A DNA stretch of 32,895 nt, taken from the NCBI GenBank assembly GCA_051657245.1, contig JBOFKI010000062.1, forward strand, positions 1 to 32,895. Direction: 5' to 3'. This document shows positions 15,674-24,462 of this stretch, in pieces. The first letter of the stretch is position 1; the number at the start of each line of letters is the position of its first letter. The notes beneath the pieces were generated by a model. That model had not been told where the DNA came from. It was given only the letters and a program-made list of their open reading frames with translations, and made no database searches. A program made the translations under genes and the position numbers. This stretch comes from JBOFFI01 sp051657245 (GTDB lineage Bacteria; Pseudomonadota; Alphaproteobacteria; Holosporales; JBOFFI01).

Positions 15674-16423
15674 ATGCAAACACATTTTAAATCTTTTTGG
15701 GAACCTGAAAAATCAATGAAAAACAGGAGTTTTGACAAATTTCTTTTTGAACATTCTTTTGATGAATTGCCCCATGAAGAAGTACCAATTGAAAAAGAAG
15801 ATTTGATTTTTCCAGAAGAAATTGAGGAAATTGAGCCAGAGCCAGAGCTCCCTCCTCCACTTCTTTTTACAGAAGAAGAAAGGCAGCAAGCTTACGAAGA
15901 AGGCGTTTTAAAGGGGCGTGAAGCTGGCTACCAGCAAGCTAGCGAGGAGATGAATTCCTCCCTAGACTCGCAAATCAAGATTCACCTGGAAAAGATTGAA
16001 TTATTCCTGGAACAAGGTGTGGCTGTAACCCAGGAGCGGAAAAGAGACTTAACGTATCAAATTATTCTTCTTTCTAAACAAATTTTTCATAAGCTTTTTC
16101 CTATTCTTGAGCGTAAATGGGGGAAAAATCAAATAGAAAAGCTTGTTACATCAGTCCTTCAGGATGAAAAACCCGAAACGCTTCAGATTCGTCTTAACCC
16201 AAAATCAAAAGAAGCACTCCAAGCTCATATGGAAAAATGGTCCATGATTTCTAAGGTAAGCTTAGAAGCTGATGAAACCATGGGTGTTTCAGATTGCAAA
16301 TTAGCATGGGATCAAAGTGGCTTGGAACGTAGGGTGGAGAAAACAGTACAAGAAATTGAAAACATTTTTAATAGTTTTGAAATTATTTTAAAAGAAAGTG
16401 AAGATACGTCACTTAAAAAATAA
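15674..16423 (+). CDS. fliH: flagellar assembly protein FliH
   Basis: This 249-residue cytoplasmic protein has an acidic, Pro/Glu-rich N-terminal part (EEIEEIEPEPELPPPLLF). A FliH-type region follows (AYEEGVLKGREAGYQQASEE, reminiscent of the Gly-containing repeats of the family), then a long helical section and a C-terminal FliH/YscL domain (LNPKSKEALQAHMEKW, then GVSDCKLAWDQSGLERRVEK). FliH binds and regulates the FliI ATPase in the export apparatus. fliI itself is not in the window. The call depends on the C-terminal domain and on its position between fliG and fliN. Confidence 0.75.
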   Translation: MQTHFKSFWEPEKSMKNRSFDKFLFEHSFDELPHEEVPIEKEDLIFPEEIEEIEPEPELPPPLLFTEEERQQAYEEGVLKGREAGYQQASEEMNSSLDSQIKIHLEKIELFLEQGVAVTQERKRDLTYQIILLSKQIFHKLFPILERKWGKNQIEKLVTSVLQDEKPETLQIRLNPKSKEALQAHMEKWSMISKVSLEADETMGVSDCKLAWDQSGLERRVEKTVQEIENIFNSFEIILKESEDTSLKK

Positions 16424-16476
16424 ATTATTATGATAAAAAGCACGTTTAATGTTAAAGAAAAAAAGGGAGAAGATAC

Positions 16477-16833
16477 GTGGTTGAAGATCAAACAGAAAAT
16501 CAAGGGACGGATACCCCTCAGGAGACTGTGGTAAAAGAGCAAGAAAGTAAACCAAAAACAACGCAACCTTCCAAAGGAAACCAGGATGAACTTTCTATTG
16601 AGGCGGTTTATGACGTACCAGTTCAAGTTTCTGCTGTATTAGGGCGCGTTACCATGCCAGTGAGCCAGTTGCTGAAATTAGGTCGCGGCGCGGTGGTTGA
16701 GCTAGATCGTCGAGTTGGCGAAAACGTGGATGTTTACGTCAACAATCGCTTGGTCGCCCGAGGTGAAGTGGTGGTTATGGAGGATCGACTTGGCATTACC
16801 ATGACGGAGATTCTGCGTTCCGAGAAATTTTGA
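16477..16833 (+). CDS. fliN: flagellar motor switch protein FliN
   Basis: This 118-residue protein has a Gln/Lys-rich unstructured N-terminal 40 residues. A complete SpoA domain follows: VYDVPVQVSAVLGRVTMPVS, LLKLGRGAVVELDRRVGE, and VNNRLVARGEVVVMEDRLGI. FliN forms the lower part of the C-ring with FliM and FliG and takes part in switching and export. The GTG start follows AAGGGAGAAG. Length is normal for the family. Confidence 0.93.
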   Translation: MVEDQTENQGTDTPQETVVKEQESKPKTTQPSKGNQDELSIEAVYDVPVQVSAVLGRVTMPVSQLLKLGRGAVVELDRRVGENVDVYVNNRLVARGEVVVMEDRLGITMTEILRSEKF

Positions 16834-16868
16834 GGATCTGAAAGCAAAAATAAGGAAAAACCGCGTCG

Positions 16869-18224
16869 ATGAGAACTGTTATTTTGGGGAAGCTTGAGGG
16901 ATATATGACCATGGCTGCCAAGATTCTCTTGGATAAAGGTGTTAAGATTTCCCATGTGGAGGCCCTTGATCTTGCGCTGAGCACCTTGCGCTCCAGCCAT
17001 GGCGCAGATCTGTTGTTGGTGGATATTGTCGAGGATGTTCCTCGATTGATGCGCTCGTTGAAGGAAGAGCGTATTTGTGTGCCCGTTGTTGCGTGTGGCA
17101 TTGGCTCTAGCCAACGGGAAAAGATTGTGCAGGCTATTGAAGAAGGCGTTAAAGAATATTTACCACTTCCTCCAGACCCTGCCTTAATTGCGGCCGTTTT
17201 AGAAGCTGTTTCAACCCAAGATCACCAAGCTATTTTTCAAGACCCTATCACAAAAGGTGTATTTGATTTGGCAGGAAAATTTGCGACGAGTGATGCTAGC
17301 ATTTTGATTACAGGCGAATCTGGAACAGGCAAGGAGGTGATGGCGCGCCATATTCACCAAAAAAGCAAGCGCCAGAAAAAAGCTTTTGTTTCCATCAATT
17401 GCGCTGCTATTCCAGAAAATTTGCTTGAATCAGAGCTTTTTGGCCATGAAAAAGGGGCTTTTACGGGTGCTATCGCAAGACGTTTAGGGCTTTTTGAGCA
17501 GGCCCATGGGGGGACTTTACTCTTAGATGAGATTAGCGAGATGCATCCACGCCTTCAGGCTAAGCTCTTGCGTGCTGTTCAAGAACGTGAAATAAACCGC
17601 GTGGGAGGGGGGCATCCCGTGAAGGTAGATATTCGCTTGCTTGCTACCAGCAATCGGGATTTGTTGAAAGCTGTCGAAGAAGGAAATTTTCGGGAAGATC
17701 TCTACTTTCGTTTAAATGTGATCAATTTAGAGCTTCCGCCGCTGCGCAAACGCCCAGGTGATTTAGCCATTCTTTCAAATCATTTTTTGGCTAAATATGC
17801 AGAGGCGAATGGTATTGCGATGAAGCCCTTGTCTGAAGAGGCTCAAGATGCCATCAAAACTTACCCTTGGCCGGGAAATGTGCGTGAGTTGGAAAACGCC
17901 ATGCACCGCGCAATCTTGTTAAGCTCCCATGGTGATGAAATTTTACCGGAGCATATTTTTTTGTTTAAGCAAGCAGAGCCGCGTGCTTCTCTTATGTCCC
18001 AAGGCGGTGAACCTTGGGTGGGCCGAACCATTTCTGCCGTTGAGAAGACTTTAATTTTAGAAACCCTAGACCATTGTTTAGGAAACCGAACCCATGCTGC
18101 TCATATCTTAGGCATTACGATCCGTACCCTTCGTAATAAACTCAAGCAATATGGTGTAGAGCATCTAGAAGAAGACGGGGAAGGATTTGAGGAAGAAGAA
18201 GGGAAAATCGTTACCCTTAATTAA
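16869..18224 (+). CDS. flbD: sigma-54-dependent flagellar regulator FlbD
   Basis: This is a 451-residue protein. Residues 1-115 form a receiver-like domain of the Caulobacter FlbD type (ADLLLVDIVEDVPRL, and VKEYLPLPPDPALIAAVLEA). The AAA+ domain has Walker A GESGTGKE (149-156), the sigma-54 contact loop GAFTGA (196-201) and Walker B GTLLLDE (215-221). The C-terminal Fis-type helix-turn-helix is at about 405-432 (NRTHAAHILGITIRTLRNKL). It activates RNA polymerase-sigma-54 at flagellar promoters and can repress early ones. A sigma-54-type promoter lies before fliK in this window. It sits between fliN and flhA, 35 bases after fliN. The canonical phospho-acceptor pattern of response regulators is not obvious, as in other FlbD proteins. 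Confidence 0.92.
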   Translation: MRTVILGKLEGYMTMAAKILLDKGVKISHVEALDLALSTLRSSHGADLLLVDIVEDVPRLMRSLKEERICVPVVACGIGSSQREKIVQAIEEGVKEYLPLPPDPALIAAVLEAVSTQDHQAIFQDPITKGVFDLAGKFATSDASILITGESGTGKEVMARHIHQKSKRQKKAFVSINCAAIPENLLESELFGHEKGAFTGAIARRLGLFEQAHGGTLLLDEISEMHPRLQAKLLRAVQEREINRVGGGHPVKVDIRLLATSNRDLLKAVEEGNFREDLYFRLNVINLELPPLRKRPGDLAILSNHFLAKYAEANGIAMKPLSEEAQDAIKTYPWPGNVRELENAMHRAILLSSHGDEILPEHIFLFKQAEPRASLMSQGGEPWVGRTISAVEKTLILETLDHCLGNRTHAAHILGITIRTLRNKLKQYGVEHLEEDGEGFEEEEGKIVTLN

Positions 18225-18263
18225 ACCATTTGTATTGCTTTTTAACCCAAGGAGTTTTTACCT

Positions 18264-20387
18264 GTGCCTCCTAGCTCTTTTTTAGAAATTTTATCGACCT
18301 CGGCGAAAAATCCTGTGGCCACCCTGCATCAATTAGGGCGCATTCGAGGTGTGCTGCAGCGCGGTGAAGTGGCCTTTGCTTTAGGGCTAATTGCTGTTTT
18401 GGTGGTATTGGTATTGCCTTTGCCCAGAGCTTTTCTGGATATGAGCCTTGCCATTTCTTTGGCGTTTTCAGTTCTCATTTTAATGACAGTGCTTTTCATA
18501 GAAAAGCCTTTGGATTTCAACTCCTTTCCAACGGTGCTTTTGGTTGCCACCATGATGCGTCTGTCTCTTAACGTTGCGTCTACACGTCTCATCCTTTCTG
18601 ATGGGCATGAGGGTCTTCATGCAGCTGGAGAGGTGATTCGAGCTTTTGGCTATTTCGTGATGGGTGGGAATTTTGTGATCGGGATGATCGTTTTTGGTAT
18701 TTTAGTGATTATCAATTTCATCGTCATCACCAAAGGTTCTGGACGTATCGCCGAAGTTTCCGCAAGGTTTAGCTTGGATGCGCTTCCAGGAAAACAAATG
18801 GCGGTGGACGCAGACTTAACATCCGGGGCCATCGATCAGTCAGAAGCGAGGAGAAGGCGTGAAATCATTCAGAATGAAACCAATTTTTATGGGGCCATGG
18901 ATGGTGCCGCAAAATTTGTGCGCGGAGATGCGATCGCAGGTCTTATGATCACCTTCATCAATATTATCGGAGGGATCATCATCGGGGTTGTCCAAAAAGG
19001 CCTTACCTTTTCTGAGGCATCTCATACCTATACATTTTTAACGGTGGGAGACGGCCTGGTTACCCAAATTCCAGCGCTGATTGTTTCTGTTGCAGCGGGT
19101 ATGTTGGTTTCTAAAACCGGCGCCGATGGTTCAGCAGACAAAGCTCTCTTTGGCCAGTTGAGCGCTTATCCAACAGCCCTTGGTATGAGCGCTGTTTTGA
19201 TGACAATAATGGCTGTGCTTCCGGGTATCCCCGCAATTCCCTTTTTAGTTTTGGCTTTGGCGACGGGGACTGTTTCTTGGAAATTGAAAGAGCAGCAGTT
19301 AAGCGCACAAAGAGAATCCAGCAAACAGGATGCTGTTTTGCAAACGACATCTACCCATGCAGAAGATTTGTTGGGTGCCGCGTTACAGATTGAATCTATC
19401 AAATTAGAGCTTGGGTATGGTTTGCTTGAAATCTTGAACGACGACAAACTTACGAATAAAATTAAGAATATTCGTCGAGAAATCGCAAGCCAAATGGGTT
19501 TTGTTGTTCCGTCTGTGAGGGTTTTAGATAATACCCAATTGGAACCCAATCAATATCGCATTCGTATCAAAGACATAGAAATTGCAAAAGGAACACTCCG
19601 GCCCCAGATGTTGTTAGTGTTAGACCCCAAAGGACACACCATCCATTGTGCAGGAGAGGACACCAAAGACCCTGTTTTTGGGCTGGATGCCAAATGGATT
19701 TATCCGACTTCACGGGCGGATGCAGAGATGGAGGGCTATACGGTGGTGGAACCAGGAACGGTGCTTGCAACCCACTTGACTGAAATTCTAAAAGATTCCA
19801 TGGGCGAATTACTTTCTTTTTCAGATGTTCAAAAATTGGTCGATCGCTTGGAGAAACCCCATCAAAAGCTTTTTTCAGATTTGGTGCCAACCCAACTTCA
19901 ACCTGCTATGTTCCAGAGGATTTTACAAAATTTATTAGCAGAGCGTGTCTCTATTCGAGATTTAGGAACTATCATCGAAGGGGTTGGGGAAGCAGTTTCA
20001 TCAACCCGCAACCCACTGGCTCTGACAGAGCATGTGCGTTCCAGGATCGGTCGCCAAATTTGTGCTTCTTATGAAACCACAGACGGGATTTTGCAGGTCA
20101 TTTCGCTGTCAGCTGCGTGGGAACGCACCTTCCAAGACGCTTTGTCAGGGGATGGAGAAATAAAACATTTTATTGTTCCGCCCAGCAAGCTGCAAGAATT
20201 TGTAGAAAAAATGAATGCTGCTTTCCAAGCTTATACCCAGCGCAGCGACATGGTTGTACTGTTAACTAGTGGGACATTGCGCCCTTATGTTCGCTCGATC
20301 GTTGAGAGATTCAGGCCTCTAACGCCTGTCATCTCTCAACATGAAATTCATCCGAAAATAAAATTAAAAACCATCGGAGAAATATAA
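18264..20387 (+). CDS. flhA: flagellar export gate protein FlhA
   Basis: This 707-residue protein of typical FlhA length has about eight membrane segments in residues 35-330. The FHIPEP-family signature region is present (FNSFPTVLLVATMMRLSLNV, then ASTRLILSDG). The conserved cytosolic loop contains RIAEVSARFSLDALPGKQMA, with DADLTSGAIDQSEARRRR. The C-terminal cytosolic domain from about 360 forms the nonameric ring that docks chaperone-substrate complexes. GTG start follows AAGGAG. It is the last gene of the series here; flhB and fliR do not follow. Confidence 0.95.
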   Translation: MPPSSFLEILSTSAKNPVATLHQLGRIRGVLQRGEVAFALGLIAVLVVLVLPLPRAFLDMSLAISLAFSVLILMTVLFIEKPLDFNSFPTVLLVATMMRLSLNVASTRLILSDGHEGLHAAGEVIRAFGYFVMGGNFVIGMIVFGILVIINFIVITKGSGRIAEVSARFSLDALPGKQMAVDADLTSGAIDQSEARRRREIIQNETNFYGAMDGAAKFVRGDAIAGLMITFINIIGGIIIGVVQKGLTFSEASHTYTFLTVGDGLVTQIPALIVSVAAGMLVSKTGADGSADKALFGQLSAYPTALGMSAVLMTIMAVLPGIPAIPFLVLALATGTVSWKLKEQQLSAQRESSKQDAVLQTTSTHAEDLLGAALQIESIKLELGYGLLEILNDDKLTNKIKNIRREIASQMGFVVPSVRVLDNTQLEPNQYRIRIKDIEIAKGTLRPQMLLVLDPKGHTIHCAGEDTKDPVFGLDAKWIYPTSRADAEMEGYTVVEPGTVLATHLTEILKDSMGELLSFSDVQKLVDRLEKPHQKLFSDLVPTQLQPAMFQRILQNLLAERVSIRDLGTIIEGVGEAVSSTRNPLALTEHVRSRIGRQICASYETTDGILQVISLSAAWERTFQDALSGDGEIKHFIVPPSKLQEFVEKMNAAFQAYTQRSDMVVLLTSGTLRPYVRSIVERFRPLTPVISQHEIHPKIKLKTIGEI

Positions 20388-20403
20388 TTTTTGTGTAATC
20401 AGC

Positions 20404-20431
20404 TTGAAATATAAGTTGGATGCCGTATAAT
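20404..20431 (+). promoter_or_regulatory. sigma-70 promoter for phoH-ybeY-corC
   Basis: TTGAAA (20404-20409) and a perfect TATAAT (20426-20431) are separated by 16 bases. Transcription would start near 20438, leaving a leader of about 35 bases before the phoH GTG at 20474. Confidence 0.75.
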
Positions 20432-20473
20432 CCCTAAACGAGCCAGAATAAAAAAATTGTAATTAGAAAAAAC

Positions 20474-21472
20474 GTGCCCGATATCCCCGCACCTATGACG
20501 TGCAGCCTTCATTTTGAAGAAAACCACTTGTTGGCCTCTTTGTTTGGGGAATATGATCGAAATTTACGCTATCTTGAAAGCCTTTCGGGGATTGCGATCT
20601 CCGCCCGCGGTGGGCACATCCACCTCGTGGGTGAGGCTTCACAGGTTTATGTTGTCGAAAAAGCCTTAAAGGACCTCTATAAGCACCTTCAAGCCAATGG
20701 GAAATTAAATCAACAAGACATCAACACAAGTTTTCGCTTTGCTGCTTATGCCATGGAGAAGGGTGGGGAATTTAAGCCCTATAGCCTTGCGCTTCCAACA
20801 CCTCAAAGGCGCTCTGTCGTGGCGCGCACCCCCAATCAGTCCCATTATATGCAAAAACTTTTGTCTTCTGATATGGTGTTTGCTTTGGGGCCAGCAGGCA
20901 CAGGAAAGACCTATCTAGCGGTGGCGGTGGGTGTTTCTAAACTTTTGAGCGGAGAGGTGGATCGTCTGGTTTTGTCACGTCCAGCAGTGGAAGCAGGAGA
21001 AAAATTGGGTTTTCTACCGGGGGATCTTAAAGATAAAGTAGACCCCTATCTGCGCCCTCTTTACGATGCACTCCACTATGTGCTCCCCTCTGATATGGTT
21101 TCCAAGAAAATGCAGATAGGCGAAATTGAGATTGCGCCGCTTGCTTATATGCGTGGAAGAACGCTTTCTAACGCTTATATCATCCTGGATGAGGGGCAAA
21201 ATACGACGCCAGTTCAAATGAAGATGCTGTTAACACGTATGGGAGAAAATTCACGGATGGTTGTGACGGGAGATCTCAGTCAAGTGGATCTACCGAGGGG
21301 CGTTCGATCGGGCTTGAGAGATGCGCTTGAAATTGTTGCGTGCGTCCCAGATGTGGTGGTGATGCGCCTTGCGGAAGAAGACATTGTACGCCATCCTTTG
21401 GTTGCAAAAATTGTCCATGCCTATGATATGAGGGACCGCAAACAAGGACAGGATGATTACAAAGATGCATGA
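20474..21472 (+). CDS. phoH: PhoH-family ATPase (YbeZ type)
   Basis: This is a 332-residue protein. The N-terminal 75 residues resemble a KH-like RNA-binding region (LESLSGIAISARGGHIHLVG). The PhoH P-loop domain has Walker A GPAGTGKT (139-146), RPAVEAGEKLGFLPGDL, and the helicase-like DEGQNTTPVQMKML with VVTGDLSQVDLPRG. PhoH/YbeZ proteins are ATPases that work with YbeY in rRNA and ribosome metabolism. The exact role is not settled. GTG start has no strong ribosome binding site. It is the first gene of the conserved phoH-ybeY-corC order, 22 bases before ybeY. Confidence 0.9.
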   Translation: MPDIPAPMTCSLHFEENHLLASLFGEYDRNLRYLESLSGIAISARGGHIHLVGEASQVYVVEKALKDLYKHLQANGKLNQQDINTSFRFAAYAMEKGGEFKPYSLALPTPQRRSVVARTPNQSHYMQKLLSSDMVFALGPAGTGKTYLAVAVGVSKLLSGEVDRLVLSRPAVEAGEKLGFLPGDLKDKVDPYLRPLYDALHYVLPSDMVSKKMQIGEIEIAPLAYMRGRTLSNAYIILDEGQNTTPVQMKMLLTRMGENSRMVVTGDLSQVDLPRGVRSGLRDALEIVACVPDVVVMRLAEEDIVRHPLVAKIVHAYDMRDRKQGQDDYKDA

Positions 21473-21494
21473 GGAAGGCATTAGGTTTTAAACA

Positions 21495-22043
21495 GTGAAG
21501 CCAAATTCTTTTGATCTGATCATTGATTTTTCATGCACGTCACCCACTCGCTGGAAAGCTCATTTTTTGCCCCATAAACGCTGGTTTAAGAAATTAGGGC
21601 AGTTGGTTTTGTCCCGGGGGATTCTCCCTAAACGAGAGATGGCAGCTTTGGAGATCAGCTTTCTGCTGACGGATGATGCGCAAATTCAAGATTTGAACCG
21701 GGACTATCGTGGTTATGACAAGCCAACGAATGTTTTAGCTTTTCCTTCCATGCAACCTTTTTTCTGGCTTTCAGATGAGCCTGGAGATGCTTATCCAGAG
21801 GAACTTTTGCTGGGGGATGTGGTGTTAAGCCTAGAGACAATCGCTGAAGAAGCCAAGCAATTCGGCATTTCTTTTGAGAACCATCTAACCCATTTGGCGG
21901 TTCATGGTACGCTGCATCTTCTTGGATATGACCACCAAGAAGTGTCTGATGCGTTGAAGATGGAGCAATTAGAACAACAAATCCTTGAATGCCTCGAGAT
22001 TCCCAACCCTTACGCAAATCCTTTATGGAGAGAAAAATCGTGA
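21495..22043 (+). CDS. ybeY: endoribonuclease YbeY, rRNA maturation
   Basis: This 182-residue protein has the family signature HGTLHLLGYDH with zinc ligands His137, His141 and His147. The upstream conserved parts are YRGYDKPTNVLAFP and LLGDVVLSLETIAEEAK. YbeY is a metal-dependent RNase needed for 16S rRNA 3' maturation and ribosome quality control. GTG start. Its stop overlaps the proposed GTG start of corC (GTGA), indicating translational coupling. Confidence 0.93.
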   Translation: MKPNSFDLIIDFSCTSPTRWKAHFLPHKRWFKKLGQLVLSRGILPKREMAALEISFLLTDDAQIQDLNRDYRGYDKPTNVLAFPSMQPFFWLSDEPGDAYPEELLLGDVVLSLETIAEEAKQFGISFENHLTHLAVHGTLHLLGYDHQEVSDALKMEQLEQQILECLEIPNPYANPLWREKS

Positions 22044-22876
22044 AACCCAAAAAATGGCGAAATTTTTGGAAGTTGTGCAAAAAATTGCTGGGAGGTGCAA
22101 ATGAATTAGAGCATCGAAAATCCACGGAACCAGAGTTTTCTTCTGAAGAAGGGGATCCAGAGAAATCTTTTGAGATTTTTTTGAAAGAATTAAAAGCCCT
22201 GACCGTTGGAGACGTCATGGTTCCTCGGGCTGACTTAATCGCTGTTTCGAAAGAAGACACTTTGGAGGAGGTTCTAGATCGCTTCCTACAGACTCGCGCC
22301 CAGGCTTTGCCGGTTTTTCGAAGTAATCTAGATGATATTATTGGCATGATTTTTGTCCACGATATACTCGCTCTTCTTGCCAAAAAATCAATAGAGCCTT
22401 GGGCGCGTAAGCTGATCCCTGTTTCTTTTGTACCAGCTTCCATGCTTGCTTTGGAGGCGTTTGTTGCACTATCTGATCAACGGGCGCCTTTTGTCTTGAT
22501 TGTGGATGAGTATGGTGGCGTAGATGGCCTTGCTTCGCAAAAAGCGTTGCTTAAAGCATTGGGAAGCCAATTTGGGCTTTGGGAAGAGGAAACAGAGATT
22601 TTGGAGACGGTTGAATGGAGTGAGCAAAAAGGAAGCTACCTCATTGACGGTCGCCTGCCCCTTGAAGCTTTCGAGGAAGAGTTTGACCTTTCCTTTCAGC
22701 TATCCGAGCGTGAAGAAGATATAGAAACCGTGGGCGGGCTTGTATGTTCCCTTGCAGGGCGTGTTCCCTTGGTGAAAGAAGTGATAGCGCATCCCAAGGG
22801 CATTACTTTTGAAATCTTGGACGCAGATTCCAGGCGGATCAAGCGCATGGCTGTGTTTTTGCCAAAAAAACGTTGA
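22040..22876 (+). CDS. corC: CorC/TlyC-type CBS-domain protein
   Basis: I place the start at GTG 22040, which overlaps the ybeY stop and has GGAGAG 7 bases upstream. An in-frame ATG at 21989 would give a 17-residue extension overlapping ybeY and is less likely. The 278-residue product has two CBS repeats (LTVGDVMVPRADLIAVSKED, and APFVLIVDEYGGVDGLASQK). A C-terminal CorC_HlyC domain follows (GSYLIDGRLPLEAFEEEF, then ETVGGLVCSLAGRVP and ILDADSRRIKRM). Some members take part in Mg2+/Co2+ efflux. No membrane segment is present. In many alphaproteobacteria lnt follows; here it does not. Confidence 0.87.
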   Translation: MKPKKWRNFWKLCKKLLGGANELEHRKSTEPEFSSEEGDPEKSFEIFLKELKALTVGDVMVPRADLIAVSKEDTLEEVLDRFLQTRAQALPVFRSNLDDIIGMIFVHDILALLAKKSIEPWARKLIPVSFVPASMLALEAFVALSDQRAPFVLIVDEYGGVDGLASQKALLKALGSQFGLWEEETEILETVEWSEQKGSYLIDGRLPLEAFEEEFDLSFQLSEREEDIETVGGLVCSLAGRVPLVKEVIAHPKGITFEILDADSRRIKRMAVFLPKKR

Positions 22877-22887
22877 AAATTCTTTCT

Positions 22888-23445
22888 TTAACCTTTTATA
22901 GAGCGAAAAATTTTTTTTCGAAATTTCCAAATAACCCAAAGAAGCAGTCCGAGTACAATGCCCGCCAACACAAAGAACCTCTGGGTGGGGGTGATGCGAT
23001 TCATCAAGAAATCCCCGAAAAAATAACCCGCGGTGCAGCTTAAAACTGACCAAATCGCTGCCGCAATGATATTGAGAACAGCAAAACGACGAAATGTCAC
23101 ACCGGCAGCTCCGATAATCACGGGGCTGATCGTGCGAATACCATAGATGAAACGAAAACTAAGGATAAAAGCGGTATCATATTTATGCAATAATTCAAAA
23201 GCGCGCTGGGAGGGCGCTTCTAACTTAGGAAAACGCTGGATGATCCGTAAGCCGAAGCGAGTACCTACAAAAAATAAAATCTGATCCGCGATCACAGTTC
23301 CGGTGAAAGAAATAAGGATAATCTTTAATAAAGAAAGATAACCTTGGGAAGCTAAAAAGCCCGCGGTTAGGATGACAGATTCGCCCTCGACCAAAGAGCC
23401 TAAAAAAACCGCAAGGTAACCCCAATCTTGGATAAACGCTTCCAT
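22888..23445 (-). CDS. DedA-family membrane protein
   Basis: This 185-residue protein has four or five hydrophobic segments. It carries DedA/SNARE-associated motifs: GSLVEGESVILTAGFLASQG in the first re-entrant region and the conserved RFIYGIRTISPVIIGAAG, with NIIAAAIWSVLSCTAGYFFG. DedA proteins are inner-membrane transporters linked to undecaprenyl-phosphate or phospholipid flipping and to membrane homeostasis. The substrate here is unknown. AAGGA lies about 9 bases before the ATG. It converges with corC, with only 11 bases between the stops. Confidence 0.85.
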   Translation of the reverse strand: MEAFIQDWGYLAVFLGSLVEGESVILTAGFLASQGYLSLLKIILISFTGTVIADQILFFVGTRFGLRIIQRFPKLEAPSQRAFELLHKYDTAFILSFRFIYGIRTISPVIIGAAGVTFRRFAVLNIIAAAIWSVLSCTAGYFFGDFLMNRITPTQRFFVLAGIVLGLLLWVIWKFRKKIFRSIKG

Positions 23446-23487
23446 GAACTAAAATCCTTTTGTGCCATGTATCAACAGTTGCCGTAC

Positions 23488-24459
23488 CTAGTTTAGCGCT
23501 TCGGGAGGCTCAAGTCCCATCAAAAGAGACGCAAAAGAATCTGCCCGAAAAGGCTGAAGATCCTCCAGACCTTCTCCTAAACCAATGGCGTGGAAGGGAA
23601 GTCGAAACGCCTCAGCAAGGCCAACCAAAACCCCCCCTTTAGCCGTTCCGTCTAGTTTTGTCATGATCAAACCCGTCAGCGCAACCGTTTTTTGAAACAG
23701 CTCCACTTGAGAGAAAGCGTTTTGGCCAACGGTTCCATCCAAAACTAAAATACAGCTGTGGGGGGCTTCTGGGTCATGCTTTTTCAAAACACGCACAAGC
23801 TTACCCAGCTCTTCCATCAAATGAGCTTTGTTCTGAAGCCGGCCTGCCGTATCCACCAAAAGGATGTCTTCCTGGCTCTGACACGCGGCCTGGTAAGCCT
23901 CAAAGAGTAAACCCGCGGGATCAGCCCCTTGTTTACCTTGCTGGAGTGGAATATGGGATCTGGATGCCCAAACCGCAAGCTGTTCAACAGCAGCAGCCCG
24001 GAAGGTATCTCCCGCTACCAGACGCAGGGTATAGCCTTGGGCTTTCCAAAGGGCTGCTAATTTGCCGAGGGTTGTTGTTTTTCCACTTCCATTTACGCCA
24101 ACCATCAAACAAACCCAAGGCTTTCCCAGTTTTTTTTCAGGAACCAGAGGCTTTTCACAAGGTTGGAGCAGTTGCTTCATTTCATTCGCCAAAAAAGCCT
24201 GCACTTTTTCTGGATCAAAAGGTGTTGGAAATCGCTGTTGGCGAACGTGCTCAACCAATCGGGTGCTGACTGAAACGCCCAAATCGGCTTGAAGCAGAAG
24301 TTCTTCCAAGGCTTCCAATGTTGTTGCGTCTACCTTGCGGTTTTTTAAGAGCGAGGCAACTTGAGTTCCCAAGGCTTGTGAAGATTTTTTGAGCCCTTGT
24401 TTTAAGCGCTTAAACCACCCGCCAGAGCCTTGCTCTGAAGCTGCTTTTGAAACGGACAT
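23488..24459 (-). CDS. ftsY: signal recognition particle receptor FtsY
   Basis: This 323-residue SRP GTPase has a helical N domain at about 20-100. G-domain motifs are GVNGSGKTTT (121-130), the DTFRAAAVEQL box, DTAGRLQNK and TKLDGTAKGG. There is no long acidic A domain, only a short basic N-terminus (WFKRLKQGLKKSS) that can bind membrane. FtsY receives ribosome-SRP complexes at the inner membrane. Its ATG lies 3 bases after the mtaB stop, and its ribosome binding site (GGGAGGGGCGGG) lies inside the end of mtaB, so the two are translated together. Confidence 0.95.
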   Translation of the reverse strand: MSVSKAASEQGSGGWFKRLKQGLKKSSQALGTQVASLLKNRKVDATTLEALEELLLQADLGVSVSTRLVEHVRQQRFPTPFDPEKVQAFLANEMKQLLQPCEKPLVPEKKLGKPWVCLMVGVNGSGKTTTLGKLAALWKAQGYTLRLVAGDTFRAAAVEQLAVWASRSHIPLQQGKQGADPAGLLFEAYQAACQSQEDILLVDTAGRLQNKAHLMEELGKLVRVLKKHDPEAPHSCILVLDGTVGQNAFSQVELFQKTVALTGLIMTKLDGTAKGGVLVGLAEAFRLPFHAIGLGEGLEDLQPFRADSFASLLMGLEPPEALN

Positions 24460-24462
24460 TTT

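Noticed and set aside
21655..22443. 262-residue minus-strand frame opposite ybeY and corC
   Set aside because: It is antisense to two well-supported genes, and its composition (Ser/Arg-rich, no motifs) is that of a shadow frame.
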